From Acidobacteriota bacterium (GTDB lineage: Bacteria; Acidobacteriota; Terriglobia; Acidiferrales; UBA7541): a stretch of DNA of 12,424 bases. Each line of letters begins with the position of its first letter. The first letter of the stretch is position 1. The notes beneath the pieces were generated by a model. That model did not search any database. It had not been told where the DNA came from and worked only from the letters and a program-made list of their open reading frames with translations. This document shows positions 6,291-12,218 of this stretch, piece after piece. The position numbers and the translations under genes were made by a program. The stretch is taken from contig PKWH01000189.1 of the NCBI GenBank assembly GCA_003131985.1, forward strand, positions 15,612 through 28,035, read 5' to 3'.

Positions 6291-7532
6291 ATGCAGCAGG
6301 ATTTCAAAGAGAATCTTCAACTCGCTTTTGACACTGTGCGCACGCACAAGCTGCGCAGTTTTCTTGCCATTCTTGGTGTGATGATTGGAGTCTCTCTGAT
6401 CATTCTTGTGGTAGGCCTGGTGCAAGGCTTTCGCCAGACGATTCAGGACGAAATTACGGCGGAGGGAATCGATACGGCTTTTGTTTCACGCTTCGATCAG
6501 GGGCCCCAAAACGGTCACAGGCCGAAAGACGAGAAACTCCGGAAGCCGCTAACGCTGGAAGATGCCATGGCAATCCGCGAGCTCTGCCCGGCGATCAAGC
6601 AGATCGCGGTTTCAGCGTTCCAGTGGCAACTTACCCATACGGCGCGCTACCAGAAAAACGAGGTAGAAGGGACAGACTTCCGCGGAACATTTCCGGCATA
6701 CCTGGAAGTTTATTCAAACGCTACGATGAAGGCGGGCCGGTTCTTCACGGAGGCGGAAAACGAGCATCGTGAAAATGTCGTGGTGATCGGCGAAAATGTC
6801 GCGAAAGCATTCTTCCCGACGATCAATGACGCGCTGGGAAAAGAAATTCTGGTAGATGGTTCGACCTATCTAGTTGTCGGTGTATTTGAAAAGCCCTTGG
6901 GCGGCTTCGGCACCAATGATGAGGACCGCCGGACCGTGATTCCCTACTACACGTTTATGAAGTTGTATCCGTCGAGCTTCGAACTGGGGTACCGATTTCT
7001 GGCTTATCCCGGCAAGCTCGACGCCGCCGTGGACCAGCTGCGCGAAGTGTTGCGCCGGCGCCGGAATGTTGCCTACAGCGCGCCCGACAATTTCTCGATT
7101 CAAACTCAAGTAGAAGTCGTGCGCCAATTCAACGACATTATCGGCGGCGTAGTTCTGGCAGTCATAGTTCTCAGCTCTATCGGGTTATTGATCGGCGGTA
7201 TGGGTGTGATGAACATCATGCTGGTTTCCGTTACCGAGCGGACGCGCGAGATCGGAGTGCGCAAGGCCATCGGAGCGCGCAGCCGAGATATCACCTGGCA
7301 GTTTCTCTTCGAGGCCATGACGTTAACCGGCACCGGCGGCCTGATCGGGATTCTTGTCGGCAGCGGAATTGTGCTGTTGGTTCCGATGGTCAGCCCGCTG
7401 AAAGCGATTGTCCCGGCGTGGGCGGTGATTATTGGATTTACAGTTTCTGTCAGTATCGGCCTGATTTTTGGAGTCTGGCCAGCAACCAAGGCGGCGCGGC
7501 TCAATCCGGTTGAAGCTCTTCGTTACGAATAG
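6291..7532 (+). CDS. FtsX/MacB-type ABC transporter permease, subtype B, copy 2
   Basis: 413 aa, paralogue of B1. TM1 is FLAILGVMIGVSLIILVVGL; the periplasmic domain includes MKAGRFFTEAEN, NVVVIGENVAKAFFPTINDALGKE and DRRTVIPYYTFMKLYP. The coupling helix VTERTREIGVRKAIGARS and the terminal LNPVEALRYE are identical to those of B1. The ribosome binding site AGGA (6281-6284) lies before the ATG at 6291. The C-terminal membrane half is nearly the same as in B1, while the periplasmic segment at about residues 55-130 has changed most. The gene ends 4 bp from the stop of the convergent repeat-protein gene, and I see no terminator between them. It presumably forms a heterodimer with A2, although swapping with A1 is conceivable because the membrane parts are so alike. 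Confidence 0.9.
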   Translation: MQQDFKENLQLAFDTVRTHKLRSFLAILGVMIGVSLIILVVGLVQGFRQTIQDEITAEGIDTAFVSRFDQGPQNGHRPKDEKLRKPLTLEDAMAIRELCPAIKQIAVSAFQWQLTHTARYQKNEVEGTDFRGTFPAYLEVYSNATMKAGRFFTEAENEHRENVVVIGENVAKAFFPTINDALGKEILVDGSTYLVVGVFEKPLGGFGTNDEDRRTVIPYYTFMKLYPSSFELGYRFLAYPGKLDAAVDQLREVLRRRRNVAYSAPDNFSIQTQVEVVRQFNDIIGGVVLAVIVLSSIGLLIGGMGVMNIMLVSVTERTREIGVRKAIGARSRDITWQFLFEAMTLTGTGGLIGILVGSGIVLLVPMVSPLKAIVPAWAVIIGFTVSVSIGLIFGVWPATKAARLNPVEALRYE

Positions 7533-7536
7533 TGGT

Positions 7537-8439
7537 TTAGCGCGGTGAACGCTTCGAAGGTTTATCCAGAATGACCGAGCTGTTGGGGTCGAGCTGAGCT
7601 TTTCCATCTGAACCGAAAATATAAGCAATTCCAGCCGGGTCGAGCGGGACACCGGATAGGACTCCGCTTTCATACAGTTCTCTTGTCGTGGTCGGGTAGC
7701 GGCCGTTCCGTCTGCGGTAATCCTCAGCGTATTTGTCGAGTGCCAAAAGGTCCTGTTGCGCTTGTAATGACTGAAGGTGCTGAAAGGCGTTCTTCTTAAC
7801 GGCCGGATCCTGCGCCGTGTCGTAGATTTCCGACCAGATTGCCGTCGAAGCAGAAAATGAATTGCCCTTCGCCGCGACTTCCGCGGCCATCATCTTCATC
7901 AATACCGGCCCGTCCTTTTTCTTGCTTGCCTCCAAGTATGCCGCGGAGGCTTCGGGGTAATTTTTCAGGTGCCAGTAGTAGAGAAAGCCCAGATCGGAAT
8001 CCAACCGCCAGTCGTCTGGATTTGCGGCGACGCCACGCTTCACTAGCTCGACGGCGAGATCGGCGCGGTCGGCTCCCATGGGTGCAGGTTCGGAAAGGAA
8101 AATTGCGCCGAATCGGTAAGCGACTATGAGTTTTGGATCAAGCGAAGTGGTGATATCGAGGAGCGGCCATAATAGCTCGAACTTCTCACCCGCATTACCA
8201 ACCCTGCCACCGTAATACTGGACGGCGCGCGTCCAGTAAATATCCGCCAGCAAAGAATCGTATCCAAGGCTCAGTTTCTTCAGCAGCGGCCCGGAACGCA
8301 ACAAGAGCTCCTCTTTTTGCTGCGCAATCGTTCGCGTTTCAACGTCAATACGAGTTTGCAGCCACGCGATCGCGAGGAACAGTATGGGGATAGCGATGAG
8401 GGCAAACCCTAGCGAGCGAGTGTGGCTTTGGCCGCTCAT
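7537..8439 (-). CDS. Membrane-anchored helical-repeat (TPR-like) protein with GspG-like C-terminal motif
   Basis: 300 aa, third gene of the ABC-2 operon. One N-terminal TM segment (about 10-27, LGFALIAIPILFLAIAWL) with little before it suggests anchoring with the bulk outside the cytoplasm. Residues about 60-210 are helical and TPR-like: LLADIYWTRAVQYYGG, then paired helices around SLDPKLIVAYRFGAIFL, LVKRGVAANPDDWRLDSDLG and YYWHLKNYPEASAAYLEAS, with the tell-tale 'xNPxxxxxxxDLGFLY' pattern. Near the C-terminus, YRRRNGRYPTTTRELYESGV...PLDPAGIAYIF (about 241-275) resembles the C-terminal part of GspG-like pseudopilins (NGxYPtt...DPwGxxY). Its ATG overlaps the permease stop (ATGA, 8436-8439) and has only a weak ribosome binding site, so translational coupling is likely. 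The role is probably to assist or target the ABC-2 exporter; the exact function is unknown. Confidence 0.82.
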   Translation of the reverse strand: MSGQSHTRSLGFALIAIPILFLAIAWLQTRIDVETRTIAQQKEELLLRSGPLLKKLSLGYDSLLADIYWTRAVQYYGGRVGNAGEKFELLWPLLDITTSLDPKLIVAYRFGAIFLSEPAPMGADRADLAVELVKRGVAANPDDWRLDSDLGFLYYWHLKNYPEASAAYLEASKKKDGPVLMKMMAAEVAAKGNSFSASTAIWSEIYDTAQDPAVKKNAFQHLQSLQAQQDLLALDKYAEDYRRRNGRYPTTTRELYESGVLSGVPLDPAGIAYIFGSDGKAQLDPNSSVILDKPSKRSPR

Positions 8440-9215
8440 TTTAAATTACGCCCGGAGAAGACTGCGGAGGCCCCTATCAGCACCAAGGCAACATACAACC
8501 CCGCATAAGCCGTATTTTGCCAAATCAGGGAAACCGGAATCGATTCGCCATGAGCCGCCGCTGTGATTGCATTGAAATTATGAAAGTTCGGCAGCACATA
8601 ATAGAGGACTCGAGCGGCAGCCTGCATCACCGGATTGAGGGTTAATATCCCAATATCGCGAATATCCTTAGAGAAAATACCAGCTACGTAAATTCCTAGC
8701 GTGAACAGTGTGGAAAGCATTGGGCTCGAAAAACATGAGAAGAAAAGCGCGAGCGCGGTTACCAGCGCCAGTTCAAGCAGGATGAAATAAACGGCTACCA
8801 GGATCGATACGTCGGCGCGGAGAAAATTCCCACTGACGTAGAAAAGAGCGGCAGCAAGCCCCAGAGTCATTAACGCGGTGTTCACGGTCAGGGTGAGCAG
8901 CAGCCCTCCAAATTTTCCAACCAGAAATTCCCATCGCCGCACAGGTTTTGAGAGCAACGTATACAGGGTGCGCTTCTCGATCTCCTTCGAGACGAGTCCG
9001 ACGCCGATAAAAATCGCCATGATCAATCCGAAAATCGAAATGGCTGAAAGTCCCAGGTTGATTATGACGAGCCGCGAGATGCCAATCGAAATTTCACCGA
9101 CCAGGATCGAAGCACTGATCATCATGAGGGCGAAGAAAATCAAGTTGTAGAGCACGCGATCGCGCACAGCTTCGCGAAAGGTGTTGATAGCAACGACGCC
9201 TGGTATCGTGCTCAT
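8436..9215 (-). CDS. ABC-2 type transporter permease
   Basis: 259 aa with six likely TM segments (about 23-41, 50-75, 103-127, 136-160, 164-185, 232-252), the normal size for a one-domain ABC-2 permease. After TM2 comes the typical cytoplasmic phrase SKEIEKRTLYTLLSKPVRRWEFLVGK, in which the conserved E...R.LYTLLSKPV stretch is found in NosY/ABC2_membrane_2-type permeases. No nucleotide-binding domain. It overlaps the ATPase gene upstream and the repeat-protein gene downstream by 4 bp each (ATGA at both junctions), and GGGGAG lies 8 nt before its ATG. It should form the membrane channel of an exporter in the inner membrane, as a homodimer with two copies of the overlapping ATPase. Substrate cannot be read from sequence. 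Confidence 0.9.
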   Translation of the reverse strand: MSTIPGVVAINTFREAVRDRVLYNLIFFALMMISASILVGEISIGISRLVIINLGLSAISIFGLIMAIFIGVGLVSKEIEKRTLYTLLSKPVRRWEFLVGKFGGLLLTLTVNTALMTLGLAAALFYVSGNFLRADVSILVAVYFILLELALVTALALFFSCFSSPMLSTLFTLGIYVAGIFSKDIRDIGILTLNPVMQAAARVLYYVLPNFHNFNAITAAAHGESIPVSLIWQNTAYAGLYVALVLIGASAVFSGRNLK

Positions 9216-10171
9216 CGCGCGCTCTCCCCGGCTGGATGGGCAGCAGCCTTATCGCGGGCGACCAGCTTCAGGAAATAGTCTTCGAGTGTTGGCCGCCGGG
9301 GCGTAACCGAAAGAATTCGCGCCTCGCAACTTCGCAGTTGTTCCAAGGCGGAGTAAAGCTGTTCCTCCTGGACTTCTACGCGATAGCGCTCCCCGATTCT
9401 TGCGGCATGCCCGGCAAGCGCAGTCGGCAGTGAGGACCCGGCGCGCATTTCAAAGAAAATTTCCATTCCGTATACTTCCATCGAAACAATTTCTCCGGGC
9501 GCGCCGACACCCTGCAATTTTCCGCCGAGCAGCACAGCGACTCTGTCGCACAACATTTCCGCGTCAGAGAGAATGTGAGTAGAAAAGAAAACTGTTCGTC
9601 CCTGGCGTTTGAGATCTAGAATAATGTCGCGCACTTCGCGACGTCCGACCGGATCGAGGCCCGACATCGGCTCGTCCAGGAAAACAACTTGCGGATCGTG
9701 GATGATGGCCTGCGCAATACCCACGCGCTGCAGCATGCCCTTCGAGAATTTTCGCAGCTGAACGTCACCCGCATCCGCTAGTCCCACATGTTCCAAGAAG
9801 CGTGTTACGCGTTGGCGCCGCTCAATCGCCGGGTAACCAAAAAGCCGCGCATAGTAATCCAACAACTCTCGCGCGGTGAGGTAATCGTAGAAATATGGCT
9901 GCTCGGGAAGGTATCCGATTTCGCGATGCATCCGCACATTGTCTATCGAGCGCCCGCGAACCCGAGCCGTTCCCGCGGTAGGAAAGATCAGGCTCATCAG
10001 GAGCTTCAGCGTAGTGGTTTTACCGGCGCCGTTCGGCCCCAGAAATCCGAAGGCTTCGCCTTCCTGGACCTGAAGAGTCAGATTGTCCAGTGACCGGCGC
10101 ATCCGCTTGCGCCAGAACCCAACGGCGTAGTCCTTGGTGAGTCCTTCGATCTCGATTGCGGGTGTACCCAT
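9212..10171 (-). CDS. ABC transporter ATP-binding protein, CcmA/ABC-2 exporter type
   Basis: 319 aa. Walker A GPNGAGKTT at 45-53; Q-loop region IGYLPEQP at 85-92; ABC signature in the variant form FSKGMLQR (142-149); Walker B VVFLDEP (162-168) with catalytic Glu167; D-loop SGLDP (170-174); switch His199 in FFSTH. The SKGM variant of LSGGQ is usual for ATPases of ABC-2 exporters. A C-terminal extension of about 90 residues ends with the family phrase RRPTLEDYFLKL. It hydrolyses ATP on the cytoplasmic side to drive the overlapping permease. It is the first gene of a three-gene operon and has AGAAGG just before its ATG. I do not think it powers the FtsX-type permeases at 2397-7532: those need LolD/MacB-type ATPases, and this gene is fused by overlap to its own ABC-2 permease. 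Confidence 0.93.
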   Translation of the reverse strand: MGTPAIEIEGLTKDYAVGFWRKRMRRSLDNLTLQVQEGEAFGFLGPNGAGKTTTLKLLMSLIFPTAGTARVRGRSIDNVRMHREIGYLPEQPYFYDYLTARELLDYYARLFGYPAIERRQRVTRFLEHVGLADAGDVQLRKFSKGMLQRVGIAQAIIHDPQVVFLDEPMSGLDPVGRREVRDIILDLKRQGRTVFFSTHILSDAEMLCDRVAVLLGGKLQGVGAPGEIVSMEVYGMEIFFEMRAGSSLPTALAGHAARIGERYRVEVQEEQLYSALEQLRSCEARILSVTPRRPTLEDYFLKLVARDKAAAHPAGESAR

Positions 10172-10193
10172 GACCTTCTCATTCTAATTTTTT

Positions 10194-10217
10194 TTGAACT
10201 CGACCGTTCATGTTCAA
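10194..10217. promoter_or_regulatory. Inverted repeat upstream of the ABC-2 operon, possible operator
   Basis: Half-sites TTGAAC (10194-10199) and GTTCAA (10212-10217) are separated by 12 bp, 23 bp upstream of the ATPase start codon. The spacing fits a dimeric regulator on one face of the helix. It lies inside the 128-bp gap between the MFS stop and the ATPase start. A weak promoter candidate for the operon is TTGGCA/TAATGT further upstream (around 10283-10260, minus), with a short 15-bp spacer. Confidence 0.35.
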
Positions 10218-10299
10218 TCCCCAGGTGTTGCTTCGGAGAACACAGGCAACTGCGGCACATTACCTATGAAAAGTGGTTGCCAAGACTTGAAAGAAGAAG

Positions 10300-11547
10300 T
10301 TAGTTCCCCGAAGGCGTTAGTTTGTCCGCGTTGCGGAGCTCGGGGAAACGCCAAGCCCAAATAGCGGTGACGACTAAAGTGCCGATTCCACCCAAGACGA
10401 CCGCCGGGACTGTTCCAAACCAACTCGCCGTTAGCCCTGACTCAAATTCACCCAATTGGTTGGATGCTCCAATGAACATCATGTCGACGGCGTTCACGCG
10501 TCCGCGCATCTGGTCCGGCGTCAACAGTTGGACCAAAGTTGCCCGAATCACTACGCTGACCATATCCGTCGCCCCCACAAGCACCAGAGCCAGCAGCGAT
10601 ATAATCAGGCTCCGCGAGATTCCGAAAATAATTGTAAATACGCCGAAGCCGCTCACACACCAAAGCATGGTGGCACCCACGCGGCGTTTCAGCGGACGAT
10701 AGGCCAACAAAACTGCCATAGCCGCGGCACCGACCGCCGGAGCAGTTCGCAGCAATCCCAGTCCCCAGGGGCCGGTGTGAAGAATCTCTCGCGCGTACGC
10801 CGGCAATAGCGCTACGGCCCCTCCCAACAACATTGCAAAAAGATCCAGGGAGATCGAGCCCAGCACTATTTTTCGCTGCCAGATATAACGAAGCCCGGCA
10901 AGAACGGTGGAGATGTTGATCGGTTCCCGCACTCGCGCTCTTACGTTTAGCCGAATCAGTGTCGTGAAAATCACCGCGATTACAGCAGACGCTACGGCCG
11001 TTGCGTAAACCGCTGAGGGTCCGCGAGACGCTGCATACACGATCCCGCCGATCGACGGTCCCAGGATCGTGGCCGCCTGGAATATGGTTGAATGCCAGGC
11101 CACCGCATTCGGAAAATGTTCTTCCGAAACCAATTGCGGCAGCAATGCCCGGCTCACCGGCCCATTAAATGAGCGGACCACGCCGAGCAGAACCAGCACC
11201 GCATAAATCGACCTTACCGACGGTTCGCTCCGATGGGTAGTAAAGAGCAGCAGCCCGGAGCATGTTGCGAAACCCGCGTAACACAAAATAAGCAGGTTGC
11301 GGCGATTAAAGCGGTCCGCCACGTGGCCTGAAACGAGGAACAAAAGAATTCCCGGCAGGAATTGGCAAAGTCCAACGAGGCCCAGGTCAAAAGTGCTATG
11401 TGTAAGCTCAAAAATTTGCCAGCCGACCGCGACGGATTGCATTTCCAGCGATGCGACCACGAAAAATCGTGCCAACTCGTAGAAGGAAAAGGCTGGATAG
11501 GTGAATGCTATTCGCCCATCAAATTTTGAATCCTGCGATCCAGCCAT
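10300..11547 (-). CDS. MFS transporter, MFS_3/EntS-like exporter family
   Basis: 415 aa from the ATG at 11547 (MAGSQDSKFDGRIAFTYPAF). The frame stays open to a TTG at 11601, but GAGGAG lies between the two and a -10-like TATACT at 11591-11586 falls inside the extension, so the shorter start is preferred. The protein is hydrophobic throughout with about 12 TM segments. Loop motif A is GHVADRFNRRNLLI, between TM2 and TM3. The stretches FNGPVSRALLPQLVSEEHFPNAVAWHS and ILGPSIGGIVYA are typical of the MFS_3 exporters related to EntS (enterobactin export). The C-terminal half has TPDQMRGRVNAVDMMFIGASNQLGEFESG and ends FPELRNADKL. It should be an inner-membrane proton-driven exporter of small molecules; substrate unknown. 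It lies 128 bp upstream of the ABC-2 operon on the same strand with no good terminator between, so some read-through is possible. Confidence 0.9.
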   Translation of the reverse strand: MAGSQDSKFDGRIAFTYPAFSFYELARFFVVASLEMQSVAVGWQIFELTHSTFDLGLVGLCQFLPGILLFLVSGHVADRFNRRNLLILCYAGFATCSGLLLFTTHRSEPSVRSIYAVLVLLGVVRSFNGPVSRALLPQLVSEEHFPNAVAWHSTIFQAATILGPSIGGIVYAASRGPSAVYATAVASAVIAVIFTTLIRLNVRARVREPINISTVLAGLRYIWQRKIVLGSISLDLFAMLLGGAVALLPAYAREILHTGPWGLGLLRTAPAVGAAAMAVLLAYRPLKRRVGATMLWCVSGFGVFTIIFGISRSLIISLLALVLVGATDMVSVVIRATLVQLLTPDQMRGRVNAVDMMFIGASNQLGEFESGLTASWFGTVPAVVLGGIGTLVVTAIWAWRFPELRNADKLTPSGN

Positions 11548-11585
11548 CGGCGGGGCGTGCGCTCCTCGTAGCGATGCGGCAAGCA

Positions 11586-11591
11586 AGTATA
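11586..11591 (-). promoter_or_regulatory. -10-like element for the MFS gene
   Basis: TATACT on the minus strand, 38 bp before the ATG at 11547. It would give a transcript start near 11579 and a leader of about 30 nt that includes the GAGGAG ribosome binding site. No convincing -35 is seen at 16-18 bp. Confidence 0.35.
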
Positions 11592-11792
11592 ACCTGACCA
11601 ACGTAGCCGAAGTTCCATCAAGAGGAGAGAAAAACGTCTAAGGATTATTTTGTTTGCCTGCAAACTCAAGAAGGAATGGGAAATGAGGGAAATCAAATGA
11701 TTTCAGAGCCGGAGAAAAATCTCAAGGTTAGGGAAAAGCCTAAAACGGACAATGGTTGCTAACGGCACAGACAACACCACCAGTAGATACTT

Positions 11793-11837
11793 TCGACAAC
11801 TCGTGCGGAATATTTTGTGGTTGGTTGTCGATTTTTT
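11793..11837 (+). terminator. Terminator-like inverted repeat followed by T tract
   Basis: Perfect 7-bp inverted repeat TCGACAA (11793-11799) / TTGTCGA (11825-11831), with the second arm running straight into TTTTTT (11832-11837). The 25-nt loop is long and the stem only partly GC, so this is weaker than the terminator at 544-574. The TTGTC arm can instead pair with GACAA at 11841-11845, and TTGTGG (11815-11820) with CCACAA (11851-11856). Confidence 0.3.
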
Positions 11838-11868
11838 CTTGACAAGTTTTCCACAACCCACGATACTG

Positions 11869-11899
11869 CCGAATCAGACCCGGGGGAAAATTGATTCGG
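11869..11899. repeat. Perfect 8-bp inverted repeat
   Basis: CCGAATCA (11869-11876) and TGATTCGG (11892-11899) enclose a 15-nt loop. No T tract follows on either strand, so it is not an ordinary terminator. It may be a stem of a structured RNA or a protein binding site. Confidence 0.55.
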
Positions 11900-11984
11900 T
11901 GACGACGAACTTCCTGGCATCGATCAACAGAGTAGCGGGCTGGTAACACCGACAATTTAGAGCAGAACAGGACCCTACTTCGCA

Positions 11985-12009
11985 CCGCGCATCTAGTTTT
12001 TTAGCGCGG
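11985..12009. repeat. GC-rich 6-bp inverted repeat
   Basis: CCGCGC (11985-11990) and GCGCGG (12004-12009) with a 13-nt T-rich loop. It lies about 210 bp upstream of nrdJ. It is a strong stem in RNA but has no T tract directly after it. Confidence 0.5.
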
Positions 12010-12141
12010 CTTAGCTGGGCTTTTCTAAATTTTCGGTTCGAAAGGCGTGATGCAAGCTATTTCGCCAGCCGTGCGCTCATATTTCCCCCATGTTTCATCT
12101 ATCTCTCGATAGACACAACGATACCCTGGACTCGGTTGTTT

Positions 12142-12212
12142 GGGAGTAGAATGTATTCCTCCCCCGCACCGCAGCCCAGCCAACGTAAGACGGCTTTACT
12201 GCCGGCGCGGAG
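12142..12212 (+). promoter_or_regulatory. Structured leader of nrdJ with alternative pairings and ribosome binding site
   Basis: A hairpin pairs GGGAG (12142-12146) and GAA (12149-12151) with TTC (12156-12158) and CTCCC (12159-12163), loop TGTA, with a 2-nt bulge. Downstream, AGCC (12178-12181) pairs with GGCT (12192-12195) and GTAA (12185-12188) with TTAC (12196-12199), which interleave as an H-type pseudoknot. The alternative hairpin CGGC-tttact-GCCG (12191-12204) excludes the first pairing. The ribosome binding site GGAG is at 12209-12212, five bases after this structure. Pairings are seen; regulation is inferred. The four-base stems are short enough that chance is possible. Confidence 0.4.
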
Positions 12213-12218
12213 ACAGAG

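Larger units (their letters stand above)
2397..7532 (+). repeat. Tandem duplication of a two-gene permease unit (A1-B1 and A2-B2)
   Basis: The unit 2397-4919 (A1 423 aa, B1 415 aa) is followed by a second copy at 5013-7532 (A2 422 aa, B2 413 aa). A1 and A2 align end to end with almost no gaps and are mostly identical by eye; so are B1 and B2. A and B are clearly different subtypes, so the duplicated unit was the pair. The copies have drifted in third codon positions throughout, so the event is not recent. Confidence 0.9.
11548..12218. other. Gene-free region between MFS exporter and nrdJ, rich in inverted repeats
   Basis: 671 bp without a convincing protein gene. The open frames here (64 aa on +, 81 aa on -) have no recognisable family, no good ribosome binding site and odd composition. 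What can be seen: the MFS promoter side (11548-11600); a purine-rich stretch (11625-11735); a cluster of GACAA pentamers with overlapping inverted repeats (11748-11856); a perfect 8-bp inverted repeat (11869-11899); a GC-rich 6-bp inverted repeat (11985-12009); a small hairpin TTTCG-gtt-CGAAA (12031-12043); TCTATC-tctc-GATAGA (12107-12122 region); and the nrdJ leader. It could hold a small RNA gene or a multi-site regulatory region. I saw no NrdR box pair and no cobalamin riboswitch core. Confidence 0.6.

Noticed and set aside
9212..10171. ATPase as the partner of the FtsX-type permeases
   Set aside because: It overlaps its own ABC-2 permease gene, is on the other strand, and has the SKGM signature and C-terminal extension of ABC-2 exporter ATPases rather than LolD/MacB features.
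11548..11601. MFS gene starting at the TTG at 11601
   Set aside because: The extra 18 residues are not typical of the family's N-terminus. A ribosome binding site and a -10-like element lie inside this stretch and favour the ATG at 11547.
11815..11856. Replication origin, because of the DnaA-like box near AT-rich sequence
   Set aside because: Only one near-consensus box, and none of the genes usually beside an origin (dnaA, dnaN, gyrB, parAB, rpmH) is present.
11740..11985. Protein gene on the minus strand (81 aa) or plus strand (64 aa)
   Set aside because: No recognisable family or proper ribosome binding site. The plus and minus frames overlap over inverted repeats, which explains their unusual peptides.
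12121..12218. Cobalamin riboswitch upstream of the B12-dependent reductase
   Set aside because: No B12-box core and too little space for the about 200-nt fold. Cobalamin riboswitches more often control the B12-independent isozymes than nrdJ itself.
12000..12218. NrdR box pair
   Set aside because: No pair of ACACWATATWTWGTGT-like sites could be found.
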